The notes below the pieces were generated by a model. That model was given only the letters and a program-made list of their open reading frames with translations, was not told the origin of the DNA and searched no databases. A program made the translations under genes and the position numbers. 64,000 bases of DNA from Shinisaurus crocodilurus (taxonomy: Eukaryota; Chordata; Lepidosauria; Squamata; Shinisauridae): assembly GCA_021292165.1 (NCBI GenBank), contig CM037877.1, positions 28,470,197 to 28,534,196 of the forward strand, read 5' to 3'. Below are positions 53,692-63,778 of the stretch, piece after piece; position 1 is the stretch's first letter; each line of letters starts with the position of its first letter.

Positions 53692-54261
53692 GAGCAATCC
53701 TATAGCCCCTAGACCAGGGCTCTCCAACCTTGGGTCCCCAGATGTTGCTGGACTACAGCTCCCAGAATCCCTTGCCATTAGCCATGCTGGGAGCTGTAGG
53801 CCAGCAACATCTGGGGACCCAAAGTTGGAGAGCCCTGCCCTAGACAGTGTCTAGAGGGCCACAGGATTTTTTGGAGTCCCAGCCCTGAGGTCGGACAACA
53901 ACAACTCCGACCTCAGAGCTATTATTCTGCACTCGAATTGCCCTCCCTCACTTGCAGCTGGCGTGAAAAGAACCATGGCGGCTGCATCTCTGAGGCTGGA
54001 AAAGCAACCTCAGAAAAGGGGGCAGGGATGGGAAGAGACCAGGTCCGCCAGGATATGACGTATGCTGGCGGTGTTCCAGCCTCCTCTCCTCCCTGTCTGA
54101 AGTGCCTCAGCTAGATGGCCAAAATCAGTGATCTTGCTGATTTGCAGGGCAGGAAGAGCTCGGAAGCGATCTTTGCCTCCGTGCTCCTCCTACCCTGCAT
54201 AGTATGCCCATAATCCTCTGATTTCGGAGGCTTACGGGTATCCCTATTGGATTGCACTCTT
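53692..54261. mobile_element. Probable palindromic element around a hAT insertion
   Basis: AGAGCAATCCTATAGCCCC on the left faces GGGTATCCCTATTGGATTGC on the right, so a long CAATCCTAT-family element may span this stretch. GGTCGGACAACAACAACTCC and its mirrored GACCTCAG words lie near 53880-53920. Confidence 0.45.
53715..53837. mobile_element. hAT-like palindromic MITE
   Basis: CAGGGCTCTCCAACCTTGGG and its mirror; CCCTAGAC on both sides (53707-53714, 53838-53845). The 123-bp copy has lost part of its loop. Confidence 0.94.
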
Positions 54262-55265
54262 AGTTGTGTGCTTCACGCAACACATATGGCCATCTAAATA
54301 GTGGTGACGGGGACACCATTAAGTCCAGGGTTTAAAATGACTGAGCTGTACTACTGATGGCAGGTGAATGTGGTGAGCAAGTTCATGTCGGTCAAGAGCC
54401 ATGAACTGGTCCGCCACATTCTCAGCTGATGAAAATGGATACAAGAACGGGGTCTAGTTCTGGCTGATTCCCAGTTTCTACCAGCTTCTCCGTAGACCTC
54501 CATGAGATCACATAGTACCTTTTGTGATGATAATTATTACTGAGCAACTCTCTAAAAAGGATATATAACATTGCCAGTGGCCCTGGAGGAAAGGCGGAGT
54601 TGCCAATCAGAGGGAAATGAGTCTGCGGATATTTTTCTCAAAGGAATTGAAGCTGATCCAAGAAGGTGTGTTGTGAGAAAACTGAAGAGGAGGGAGGAAT
54701 TCTTATGCCTCCAAGGAATGGCAGAGACATGACAGGGATGATACAACATGAAGTGTGTAATATTTAATAATATCCATATTGACCAACAGGAAAAGCAGCT
54801 TTCAGCACTGGGGGGAAAAAGGTCAACCTTTGTTTATGCATTTTGAATTTAAAACAACAACAAAAAGGAGTACAAATATCCTGGATAAATTGTAAGAAAT
54901 AAAAGCTTTTGGGTTGGTTTCATACTGGGCAGCTTGTAGCTGAGTTGCAGCAGGAGATAGGAAGTGGCGCCATTTAATTTCTTGAACTAGGTGTCCAGTT
55001 CATAGTGTAACTTTGGGTAACAGTATACACCGGGGGTTTAGAACCAGAGGCCTGGGGGCCAAATCCAGATTCTGAGGACCCCTGTTCGTAAACCATCACC
55101 ACCATACCGCAGTTGTGTCCATGCTGTTGCAGCCAAAAGCAAGCACATCCCCTTTAAAGGAGAAGGCCTCACAAGCAGTATGTGGGAGGAGCTATCTACC
55201 TCTAGGAAGCCCAAGTCCTATTTAAGGCTCAGTCTGAGTTTGCCATTTGTTGGAGCAACATACAG
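54262..55265. other. No recognised feature
   Basis: Anonymous DNA. Near 55035-55080 the words AGAACCAGAGGCCTGGGGGC recall the left end of the element at 16250, but the rest is missing. Confidence 0.45.
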
Positions 55266-55270
55266 TGTGG

Positions 55271-55505
55271 TGCCAGTGGAATGTAGTGGTTAGAATGTTG
55301 GACTGGGACTTGGGAGCTCCAGGTTCTAGTCTTCACTCAGCCATGAAACTCACTGAGTGCCTTTGGGCCAGTCACAGACCCTCAGCCTAACCTACATCAC
55401 AGGGTTGTTGTGAGGATAAAATGGACAGGAGGAAGACCATGTAAGCCACCTTGGGTTCCTTGCAAGAGGAAAAAAGGCAGGATAGAAATGTAATAATAAA
55501 TAAAT
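55271..55505 (+). mobile_element. Sauria SINE, moderately diverged
   Basis: ATGTAGTGGTTAGAATGTTG head, CCAGGTTCTAGTCTTCACTC B-box region, CTCAGCCTAACCTACATCAC body and CCTTGGGTTCCTTGCAAGAG 3' end with a short TAA tail. Confidence 0.9.
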
Positions 55506-55989
55506 ACAGAGAAGCTTGTCTGGCTTCCACCCTCACTCCGAGCTCTCTGTGGTGCTGTCGTGTGTCCCTGGGAAACCTGACTTGCCCCAAACCCTGGTAA
55601 AGACTTGATCTATAGTAACTCAGGCCTCATCAGTGCCCAATGATGCTAAGCCCTTGTTATGACAGAGGCAGAACAGAACATTAGCAGGACCCGAAATGGT
55701 ATACATTTGGCCCGTACACTGGAGGTCATGTTCCCCATCCCTGCATTATGGAAACACAGGGTGGCTGCTGAGAATGGCATCTCCATGCCACATACTTCCC
55801 TCTCTCCCATATGTTTAAGAATACCTGTTGTGATCTACACCATGAAGCACCTCTTGCTGGTTCTGCAGCTCGGACAACTGAACCGGAAATGAAGATAGCT
55901 GGGCTGGAGTGTTCTGGGGTGCCTCCGGATTGTGTGCAGCAAAGGCCTGACAGGAGAAGGTGAGAGGAGTGGAACCCTCTCCCCCCAAA

Positions 55990-56020
55990 ACGCGCGCGCG
56001 CGCGCACACACACACACACA
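55990..56020 (+). repeat. (CG)n(CA)n compound dinucleotide
   Basis: About seven CG units run into eight or nine CA units. Alternating purine-pyrimidine of this kind can adopt Z-DNA in vitro. Confidence 0.95.
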
Positions 56021-56225
56021 GCTCAGCAATGGGGCTGGCAGAGCTGGCCTCTCTATGGGGCAGAGGAGGCAACAAAGTGGCCATGCGAGGCCTGCCCCCC
56101 CACCTTGCTGCATCCACAGCAGCAGCAGGGCCCTACAGCAGCCCGTGCTGTCTCTTGGGTAAGGACACGTGTCTGAACCCTTCTCCAGGTCCGGGGAGCA
56201 GAGACTGGCTCTGACCAAAGCCCAA

Positions 56226-56330
56226 GCAAGAATAGCAACCAAGAATTTTGTGGCACCTTAAAGACTAACATATTTATTCTAGCATGAGCTTCTATGGACT
56301 ATATTCCACTTCATCAGATGCATGGAGTAT
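56226..56330 (+). repeat. Amniote dispersed repeat, class not assigned
   Basis: The words ATTTTGTGGCACCTTAAAGA, CTAACATATTTATTCTAGCA and CCACTTCATCAGATGCATGG belong to a dispersed repeat that I recognise from reptile sequence. I cannot name its class safely. The CATGCATCTGAGG word at about 56452 may be an inverted second piece. Confidence 0.5.
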
Positions 56331-56334
56331 TATG

Positions 56335-57249
56335 GAGAGTTTCAGGTTTTTTTATTGTCACTTCCTGCGTTGAATTTCCTTCTGACCTCATGTTTTACAA
56401 CTCTTCCCCATAAGTACTGCATAAAAAACCAGAACCTCTCCATCATACTCCATGCATCTGAGGGAGCTTGTTGTAAAAAGTGCAGGGGCTTGTAAAAAAT
56501 AATTAAACAACAACAACAAATCCTGTTGACCCTAATTCTAGAATTGACTGGAAACCTCATGGTTGGCAGCATGTCAGAAGGAGCGATCTGAGAGTACAAA
56601 GTGTATGAAATGTTTACAGATCAGGAGCGGAGGTTCTCAAGATGCAACTTGACCCATGAACCCTTTAGGACAAGTTCAGGCATATCTAATCTATTAGCCT
56701 TGAGACAGGAGAACAAAAGTGGGTGACAGCTTTTATTATCTAAGGCTTCTATCACACATCAGTTATCATGGTGAAAGTCTGTATACTGCATGCAATCAAT
56801 GCATCGGGGTGAGTCAGTGGATGTTGGAACTTGCATGTAGTGAAATTACTACATGGATCTGTCCCAACTGAGTGTAAAGTAATCAGCATTTCTTGGATTA
56901 TTTTTGCCAGTTTCATAACTATTCCCAGAAACGATTCTGTTGAACAACTGCAACCCATACACCCCCGCCATCAGTTTGGCAAATTATGACTCAATATTCT
57001 CAATATTTTTTTTCATACATTTTAAATTACTGCTATTATTTTAATTTTATTGTACGGGGTAATGCTTTTACTGTATATTTTGTATTGATGATTGTCATGC
57101 TAATTACATTGTTTTTTAAAAAAATGTTGCTTGCTTAAGTATAAAATGTGGGAAAACCGATCAGTGTTTCCTCTTGTGTAAGATTTAAATAAATGTATTA
57201 ATATAAGCCAATCTCTAATAAACGCCAATGGAAGTAACATCTTTGGTAA
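56335..57249. other. No recognised gene
   Basis: Anonymous sequence. AT-rich 57000-57230 might be a decayed LINE 3' UTR. Confidence 0.4.
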
Positions 57250-57420
57250 CTTATTTTATTTATTTATAGTATTTTTATGCCGCTCCTTAGCCAAAAGGGC
57301 TGCCACAGTGGCTTATGTATAATCAATTAAACAAGACAGTCCCTGCCTGCAGGCTTACAATCTAAAAAAACACCACACACAAGGAAAAAGGATGGGGGAG
57401 GGAAGAGGGAACTTCTGCTT
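57250..57420 (-). mobile_element. LINE 3' tail, L2-like
   Basis: TTATTTATTTATAGTATTTT then GCCACAGTGGCTTATGTATA and CCCTGCCTGCAGGCTTACAA in reverse orientation, the layout of an L2-like 3' UTR. Confidence 0.5.
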
Positions 57421-57454
57421 AAAGAAATGATAACAAGAGTTGACTTTGTTTGTT

Positions 57455-57960
57455 TGCTTGTTTATTTATTGAAATATTTATATCCTGCCTGTTCATCTCA
57501 GATAGGACCCTCCAGGTGGCTAACAACCAAATATCATAGCAAAAACAATAGCACAGCAAAACTAATACCATAACCAGCACTTTAAACCAGCAGTTTAAAG
57601 TTTAGGCCCCACCAAAGAAAAAAAGATAAACCACAACAATTTCACATTCTTTTTAACTATTGCCTCAGCCAAATGTCCACCTAAACAGCACTGTTTTAAC
57701 TTGCCACCTAAAGGTGGGCAGAGAGGTGGCCAGATGAGACTCTAGGCCAGGGCAGCGTTCTCCAACCTTGGATCCCCAGATGTTTTTGGCCTACAACTCC
57801 CAGCATGCCCCAGCCATCTTCACAAAAGCATCTGGGGAGCCAAGGCTGGAGAACGCTGCTTGAGGGGGTAAAGTGTTCCACGGTATGGGTGCGTCAGGCC
57901 TTGGCTGTGGGCAGCAGTCTTAGCTGAGCCGGGAGCCACGGGACAAACTTGCAGTCAGGA
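57455..57960 (-). mobile_element. L2-like LINE 3' end interrupted by a hAT MITE
   Basis: GATAGGACCCTCCAGGTGGC, AACAGCACTGTTTTAACTTG and GTTCCACGGTATGGGTGCGT fit a reverse-strand L2-like 3' end. A hAT-like MITE splits it at 57753-57858. Confidence 0.6.
57753..57858. mobile_element. hAT-like palindromic MITE, shortened
   Basis: CAGCGTTCTCCAACCTTGGA and CCAAGGCTGGAGAACGCTG are inverted ends. Flanks GGCCAGGG and CTTGAGGG do not form a convincing duplication. Confidence 0.8.
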
Positions 57961-58228
57961 CCAAAGAACAAGCCAGGACCACGGGGCAAATCGAGTGGCC
58001 ACGTAGGCATCACCCAAAAAAGAGGACAGAGACTTGCATAGTATTTGCATATGCTAATTTATATGTCTAGAGACACGTTTAGAAAGAATTACTGTGATGT
58101 AAGTAGAAATGCAATACATCTGAGCATAGTGAGGAAGACTGTGACCAGGAGAACTGCTGTGTGCCTGCTCAGTCAGCTGTTGCCCAGGCGAGGACAGCTG
58201 ATGGGCAACTTCGTGGCCCCTGCGTGCG

Positions 58229-58250
58229 CTCCCTCCCTCCCTCCCTCCCT
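58229..58250 (+). repeat. (CCCT)n microsatellite
   Basis: About five tetranucleotide units. Confidence 0.9.
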
Positions 58251-58302
58251 TCTTATGGTTCTTTCTCTTTAAACAGACGTTGGCTGGGCAGCCCTTTAAA
58301 CA

Positions 58303-58556
58303 CTGCCAGTGTGGCGTAGTGGTGAGAGTGCTGGGCTGGGACTCGGGAGATCTGGGTTCTAGTCCCCGCTCAGCCATGAAGCTCACTGGGTGACTTTGGG
58401 CCAGTCACTGACTCTCAGCCTAACCTACCTCACAGGGTTGCTGTGAGGTTAAAATGGAGAGGAGGAGGAGGTGGATTCTTTAAGCCGCCTTGGGTTCCTT
58501 GCAGGAAAAAAGGTGGGGTATAAATATAATAAATAAATAAATAAATGTAATAAACA
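58303..58556 (+). mobile_element. Sauria SINE
   Basis: GGCGTAGTGGTGAGAGTGCT head, GGGTTCTAGTCCCCGCTCAG, CTCAGCCTAACCTACCTCAC, CCTTGGGTTCCTTGCAGGAA and an AATAAATA tail. AAACA words at both borders may be its target duplication. Confidence 0.93.
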
Positions 58557-59439
58557 AACAGAGGATGCCTTCAAATAGAGGAGTATTCTCTGACAGCTCT
58601 TCAAACAGGAGGCAGAACCAAGGAATAACTAAGGATATAGGAACACGCAAGAGTGCAGGAATACAACGTTGATCAAGGAAGGCTCACCAGAACAGGAAGC
58701 CCTTTATACTCCTTTATACTGCCAAGAAGTATCCAATGGCCATCCGAGGTGGGCGGTGTCAGTCCAGGCCCAGAAAGTTCTTTACTGAGAAAGCTGCCAC
58801 CTGCACTTCAGTGGTACATTGCATGGGGCAACTACACACAGACCCGGTAGTTCCTGATACTAGGTGCCATCACTTGGAAGGCCCTGCCCCACACATACTC
58901 CCCCACCATAGATGAGATGGCAGTGGGACCATGAACTGAGCCTTCCTCAAGTATGTGGGGAGGTTCATATGGAAGGAGGTGATCCCAGCGTTGTAGTGGT
59001 AAATTTTGAAGTGCAAGCAGAACCCATAGCCACCCCCCCCCCAAGGATAATCCAAAATTGCAGGCAGCTGTGTTGATCCATATTAAACAAACCAGTTCTG
59101 GCAGTCATTATCTTCTAGGAACAGGTATTTTGCAAAGCTAATGGATCTTACTTACTCATTCAAGACCATGCCACCCCAAAATACATTACATTACAACAAG
59201 GAACAATATAATGTTGCCAGGAAAATTCCTTTCCCCCAACTACTGTGAGGATTCGAGCAAAGCTCAGAGGGAACAGGGAAGACTGAGGGGGAGGGGCGGC
59301 GGCAGATGACGTCAGCATCCCTGCTAATAAAAAAGTGCCAGTGCTGCATTCCTTCCAGTCCTGGCTCCACTATACCACTGGGTGGTCCTTTATATATATC
59401 TAGGCCACAAACCTTTGTCACCCATGTAACCTACTATAA

Positions 59440-59482
59440 CCAACACACATACACAAACACACACACACACACACACACACAC
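59440..59482 (+). repeat. (CA)n microsatellite
   Basis: Interrupted at the left, pure from about 59455. Confidence 0.95.
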
Positions 59483-59569
59483 TGCCACCTGCAGTTTTTG
59501 CAGTCAGGAAGAGGCGACTAAAAACCGGAGGTTTATCAAGACCCTAATGGGCTGCCATACATGGCTGGT

Positions 59570-60392
59570 GGGACGGCCACCAATTTGGAGGGCTTTAAAA
59601 GGGGATTGGACAAATTCATGGAAGAGAAGGCTCTCAATGGCTACTAGTCCTGATTGGCTACATGCTACCTCCAGTATCAGAGGCAGGGCCGGCGCTATCG
59701 CTAGGCAGACCCAGGCAGCTGCCTAGGGCGCGTGGCGGAAGAGGGCGCAGCATTTCTGCGCCCCTTCCTCGCCTCCGGCGCGCTCCTGCCCCGCCTGCCG
59801 CCTCCGCCGCGCCTCCCTGCCCGCCTGCTAGCCGCTGCCGCCGCCGCCGCACCTCCCCCCGCGCGGGCCCACGCGCCCGCCCGCCACCTACCTACCTTCC
59901 CGTCGTTTCTGGAGCCCCGTCGGCGTTGTTTTGGCAGGAGGAGGAACCAGCCCTGTTGCCCTGGTTTCCCCGGCAAAAAAAAAAAAAGCGTGGGGGTCCC
60001 GTCGCGTCGGAGGAGGAGGAGGAGGAGGCGGCAGCAGCAGCAGCCAGCAGCGGGGGCGGGGGGAAGGTAGGTGGTGGTGGGGTGGCGGCGGCGCGGGGGG
60101 GCGTTGCAGAGCAGGGCTGCTTTGCTCCGGAGCCCCCCCCCCCACGGCACGAGAGGGGGGTGCTAAATATAATTTGGCCTAGGGCACCAAACAGCCCTGC
60201 GCCGTTCCTGATCAGAGGCAGTATGCCGATGTACACCAGTTGCTGGGGAACACAAGTGGGAGAATGCTATTGCACCCATGTCCTACTTGTGGGTTTCCCG
60301 TGGGCAGCTGGTTGGCCACTGTGTGAACAGAATGCTGGACTAGATGGACTCTTGGTCTGATCCAGCAGGGCTCTTCTTGTGTTCTTATGGTG
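59570..60392 (+). mobile_element. CR1 3' fragment split by a hAT element
   Basis: Left part GGGCTTTAAAAGGGGATTGG to CTACCTCCAGTATCAGAGG, right part AGTATGCCGATGTACACCAG to CAGGGCTCTTCTTGTGTTCT. Removing the hAT element and one copy of its target duplication restores the order seen at 380-660. Confidence 0.9.
59694..60210. mobile_element. GC-rich hAT-like element, CAGGGCCGGCGC family, long form
   Basis: Ends CAGGGCCGGCGCTATCGC and GCGCCGTTCCTG; ATCAGAGG on both sides (59686-59693, 60211-60218). CpG-rich inside with GAGGAGGAGG and GCAGCAGCAG runs. It shares CCCTGTTGCCCTGGTTTCCC with 29618-30203 but lacks the mirrored arm, so the hairpin is collapsed. The 232-codon frame across it has no protein signature. 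Confidence 0.93.
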
Positions 60393-61200
60393 CAGGCCTG
60401 ATGTACTATATGAAGGCAGACCCCAATGTAACTCATGTGCAGCCTTGGCTCATACCCCTGTGCCTAGCCATTCCAGATGCTCCATAAACCAGCAATGTGC
60501 GGTCTTACGCGACCCCATTCTGCACGCTTCAAAGCAAGCAGTCAGCTCACTCCATTTGCTTTGGGTCAATTTAAGCTGCTCCTTTGATGTCATTGCCCTG
60601 CATTCTCTTTCTCTGTGTTAAAGGTGATAGGCTTCATCAGCCAACTGTTTTATTTTAATTATTTTGAAATCTGCAGCTGAGATTACAGTGAGTAATACAG
60701 CCCATTATAATAAAAGGGAAAGGGATGTTTACAGGAGTTTATATCGGTGGGGGATTTCCCCCACCCAAAAATCCCCTTCATCCTGGTTTAAAAGATGGAC
60801 ACCCTGCCAATTCTGCCAATAGTTTTTGCACACTAGGAAAGGAAACCCTGCCCACTCAGGCAATTTGGCAGGAAGCCCAATGACACTGCTTTTGTTTTGG
60901 GGAGAAAGGCTGACATGCACAGAGTGACTATAAGCATACTACAATTTTGTTTTGTGGTGTTTCAGAATCCATTCAATCAATCAATCAATCAATCAGAAAT
61001 AACTGTATGCATTATATCACGTTTGTATCCCTGCCACCCACTGCAAGATACAAGGAATTCCGATGCATGCCTTCAAGGGCTGATCCATCACATTCTGTAG
61101 AACATGTTCCGGGGTGCATTCCTTTGTGTGGAAAATTCTGCCTTCTTCGTGATGATAAGATTTTTAATGGGTCTTGGGATTTTTGCTGTTGATTGTGCAA
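60393..61200. other. No recognised feature
   Basis: Anonymous sequence with a (TCAA)n run at 60974-60998. Confidence 0.45.
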
Positions 61201-61202
61201 AA

Positions 61203-61352
61203 TTGTTATATATATATATATTTGTGTGCAAATGGTTTTATATTATATTATATTGTATTTTTAGGATTTTAATCTTTGCAAACTCCCCAGAGAGCTTTGG
61301 CTATTGGGCAGTATAGAAATATAATGAATGAGTGAGTGAGTGAGTGAGTGAA
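61203..61352 (+). mobile_element. L2-type LINE 3' tail with simple repeats
   Basis: A (TA)n run at 61203-61222, then CCCAGAGAGCTTTGGCTATT and GGGCAGTATAGAAATATAAT as in the L2 end at 41 kb, closing with (GAGT)n at 61328-61352. Confidence 0.7.
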
Positions 61353-61382
61353 AAAGAGCTTCATGTGTGCATAAGATACCTT

Positions 61383-61745
61383 GACCTGATTCGCATGACA
61401 TGACAACCCACCATGGACAGTGAGCCATGGTGGGTTGTCAAATGTCCAAACCCAGCCTGGGTTACCCATGTGGCAGTGCCGGTGCTACCATTAGGCCAAC
61501 TAGGCAGCCGCCTAGGGCGCAGGGCTAAAGGGGGCACCAGAAACGCCTTGAAAAAAAAAATACAGCGCTCTCAAGTGGGAAGGGGGGCACTAAATATCTG
61601 ATCTTGCCTAGGGCACCAAACTGCCTTGCACCGGTCCTGCCATGTGGGCTTGGTTTTTTTTCCAAACAAGCCACCCTGAGAACCCATGGGCTGTTGGAGG
61701 GGTTGTTTTACCCATGGTGGGTTGTCATGTCATCTGAACCTGGAC
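61383..61745. mobile_element. Palindromic element split by a hAT element
   Basis: GACATGACAACCCACCATGG near the left is mirrored by CCATGGTGGGTTGTCATGTC near 61715; an extra ATGGTGGGTTGTCA lies at 61427. The family is related to the palindrome at 48421-48540. Confidence 0.7.
61474..61639. mobile_element. hAT-like MITE, CAGGGCCGGTGC family, short form
   Basis: Ends CAGTGCCGGTGCTACC and GCACCGGTCCTG; CCATGTGG on both sides (61466-61473, 61640-61647). 166 bp and nearly identical inside to 10684-10849. Confidence 0.95.
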
Positions 61746-62449
61746 AACTGATCCCACAATAGGTAAAGTCCCTTGGCCAGCGACTCACTTGGCAAGAGCA
61801 GCAAAAAACCCTTTCTGCTCTTCCTGAACTTGCCTTGGTCACCGCCAGTGGCAGCCACCCCACAAGTGCCCAAGCAGCACTTGGGGGGGGGGGCTGGCAT
61901 GCTTTGCTGCCCTCCCCACCATCATCCTGAGCTGTTTTTGGCTCCCTGTGGCTTTTTTGCAGTTTAAAATACTTTCCCCCCAGAAATTGTGAAAACTGGC
62001 TTGACAGCCAGCTTTCGCAATTCCCATTTTGACAGCTACTGACAGCCCTTTCAAAGTGCCCAAGCAGCACCTTGGTGGAGATGCCCATAGCTGGCAGAAA
62101 CATTTATTTATTTACCTTTTTGCACAAAACAATTTGCACACATTTTTACATTAATTTTTTAAAAAATAATTAGGTGCAGTTGAGCAACTGCGAACCTTTG
62201 CAGTTGCGCAACTGTGGAGATCTGAAGCCTCTGCTGGGGCAATGTCCAGGGGAGTGGCTGCTGCCATGGTGCCGCAGGCACCAACCCTGGACATTGCCCA
62301 GAAGAGGCTCCAAATGTTTCCCCCCCCCACCCTTTGGTTTCTCTTGACAGCTGTCAAAAGACAAGCTGTCAGGAGAAACCAAAGGCGCTATGGATCTTTG
62401 CAAGTGAAAATGTTTTTTTGGGGGGTGGATTTACACCCCTTTTGTGCAA

Positions 62450-62570
62450 ACATGGTGCCCTCCCAATGTGTTGGACCACAACTCCCATCATTCCCAGCCA
62501 GCATTGCCAATGATAGGAATTGCAGTCCAGGACATCTGGAGCACACCAGACTGGGAAGAGCAGTACTAGA
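62450..62570. mobile_element. Degraded hAT-like palindromic MITE
   Basis: ATGGTGCCCTCCCAATGTGT, CACAACTCCCATCATTCCCA and CAGTCCAGGACATCTGGAGC follow the family at 18210; the ends are worn. Confidence 0.65.
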
Positions 62571-62579
62571 GGTTAAAGT

Positions 62580-63100
62580 GTATGGCTAGCCTTGATGAGG
62601 GAAGGGGCAAAGTATCTAAGACATATGGCTAGGCCCAGGATTGCTCCAATATGAACTTCCCTGATTATGTAACTCTCTATATGTCATTGCTCCAAACTGA
62701 AGTGTCCAGAAGTGCCCTGAGATTTGATTGGGGAAAGTGCTTATTTCTCAGCCGTTTATTTCTGGACTTCATTTTTTCCCCCAGTTCTGCATTCTTCTTG
62801 ACCGGATTTTCCAACAATTAACGATTAAACAGGAACAATAAATGTGTAGATTGCCAGGCAGCGCTGGGGAGGAGAGGAAAAGGCCTGCGTGCTAGCCCGT
62901 CATTTCCTTAGCACTAACTAAAAGCGAAACCAAACCAAACACAGGCAATGAGAAGAACCATCACATGGTGAGCCAGTGTGTTCAGAACATAGATGCAAAG
63001 TCTTTCTTGCTTTAGGGGGTCCAAAGGTAAAAGGAATGGAAGTGTAGATCTCCTCATATCCCAACAGTGTGGTAAGTGGCAAGAGAGTGCACTTGGGCTG
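62580..63100. other. No recognised feature
   Basis: Anonymous sequence without gene or named repeat. Confidence 0.45.
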
Positions 63101-63107
63101 GCAAAAT

Positions 63108-63765
63108 GTGGGCTGAAATCCCTGCATGAACCTGAAGCTTACTGGGTGGGGAATGGGTCAGTTGCTGGAATTGACTGGCTTATCGCCACCCATTAAGCTC
63201 TCAGGGGTGGGGAGCTCCTGAGCAGTGTAAGAAAGATAGGGAGTGGGGGCTGCAGTGAGTAGCTGAAAATCAGGCAGACCTCTGACCAATTTTGGGAGAT
63301 CACCCCCTCTCCCAGCAGCCCCCCAGGTCTGACATTGTTCAGGCATTTGACCCTCCAAAGTGGCTCCCCAAAGGCACAGGTGGACGGGGGGGGGGAAACG
63401 TTCCTTCCGTGAGCTTCTTTGACCTTATCTTAGGATCCAAGCCACCACCTCTCAGCTTAACCTACCTCACAAGCTTAGGGTGGCCAAGTGTCCTACTTTA
63501 CAGGGGAGTCTCTCCCACTATGGTGAGATGTATCGTATTTCTATTTAAATTATAGTGGTTATTTCTCAATTTGCACCTATACATATGAATTAGCGTATGC
63601 AAATGTGATGCAGATTGGTACCCTATTTATTCCTCCTTTTTGGGCAATACATAAGCGGCTGCCCTACATAAGGTGATTGGGGAGAATGACAAGAGACAAT
63701 TCCATGAAAGCCACCATGAACTCCTTGGAGAAAGGGTGGAATATAAGTATGATTAAATAAATGCC
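63108..63765 (+). mobile_element. Decayed Sauria-like SINE split by a TA-MITE
   Basis: GGGCTGAAATCCCTGCATGA at 63108 may be a tRNA-like head piece, though the distance is long. More certain are CTCAGCTTAACCTACCTCAC at 63453 and, after the MITE, AAAGCCACCATGAACTCCTT and GGGTGGAATATAAGTATGAT, the body and 3' end. Confidence 0.6.
63478..63664. mobile_element. TA-flanked MITE (GGGTGGCCA family), internally deleted
   Basis: TA at 63476-63477 and 63665-63666. Starts GGGTGGCCAAGTGTCCTA, ends ATACATAAGCGGCTGCCC. Only 187 bp; the AT-rich part is kept and the central block is missing. Confidence 0.88.
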
Positions 63766-63778
63766 ACCTAATTATATA

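Larger units (their letters stand above)
57991..58615. mobile_element. TA-MITE (GGGTGGCCA family) split by a Sauria SINE
   Basis: Degraded left end GAGTGGCCACGTAGG, AGTATTTGCATATGCTAATT inside, and after the SINE the remaining GAGGATGCCTTCAAATAGAG. The join can be checked against 19170-19200, where the same sequence is uninterrupted. Confidence 0.75.

Noticed and set aside
59662..60360. 232-codon plus frame
   Set aside because: It crosses from CR1 3' UTR into a GC-rich hAT element and back, so it cannot be one gene. Composition is proline/glycine/arginine-rich as expected from GC-rich DNA.
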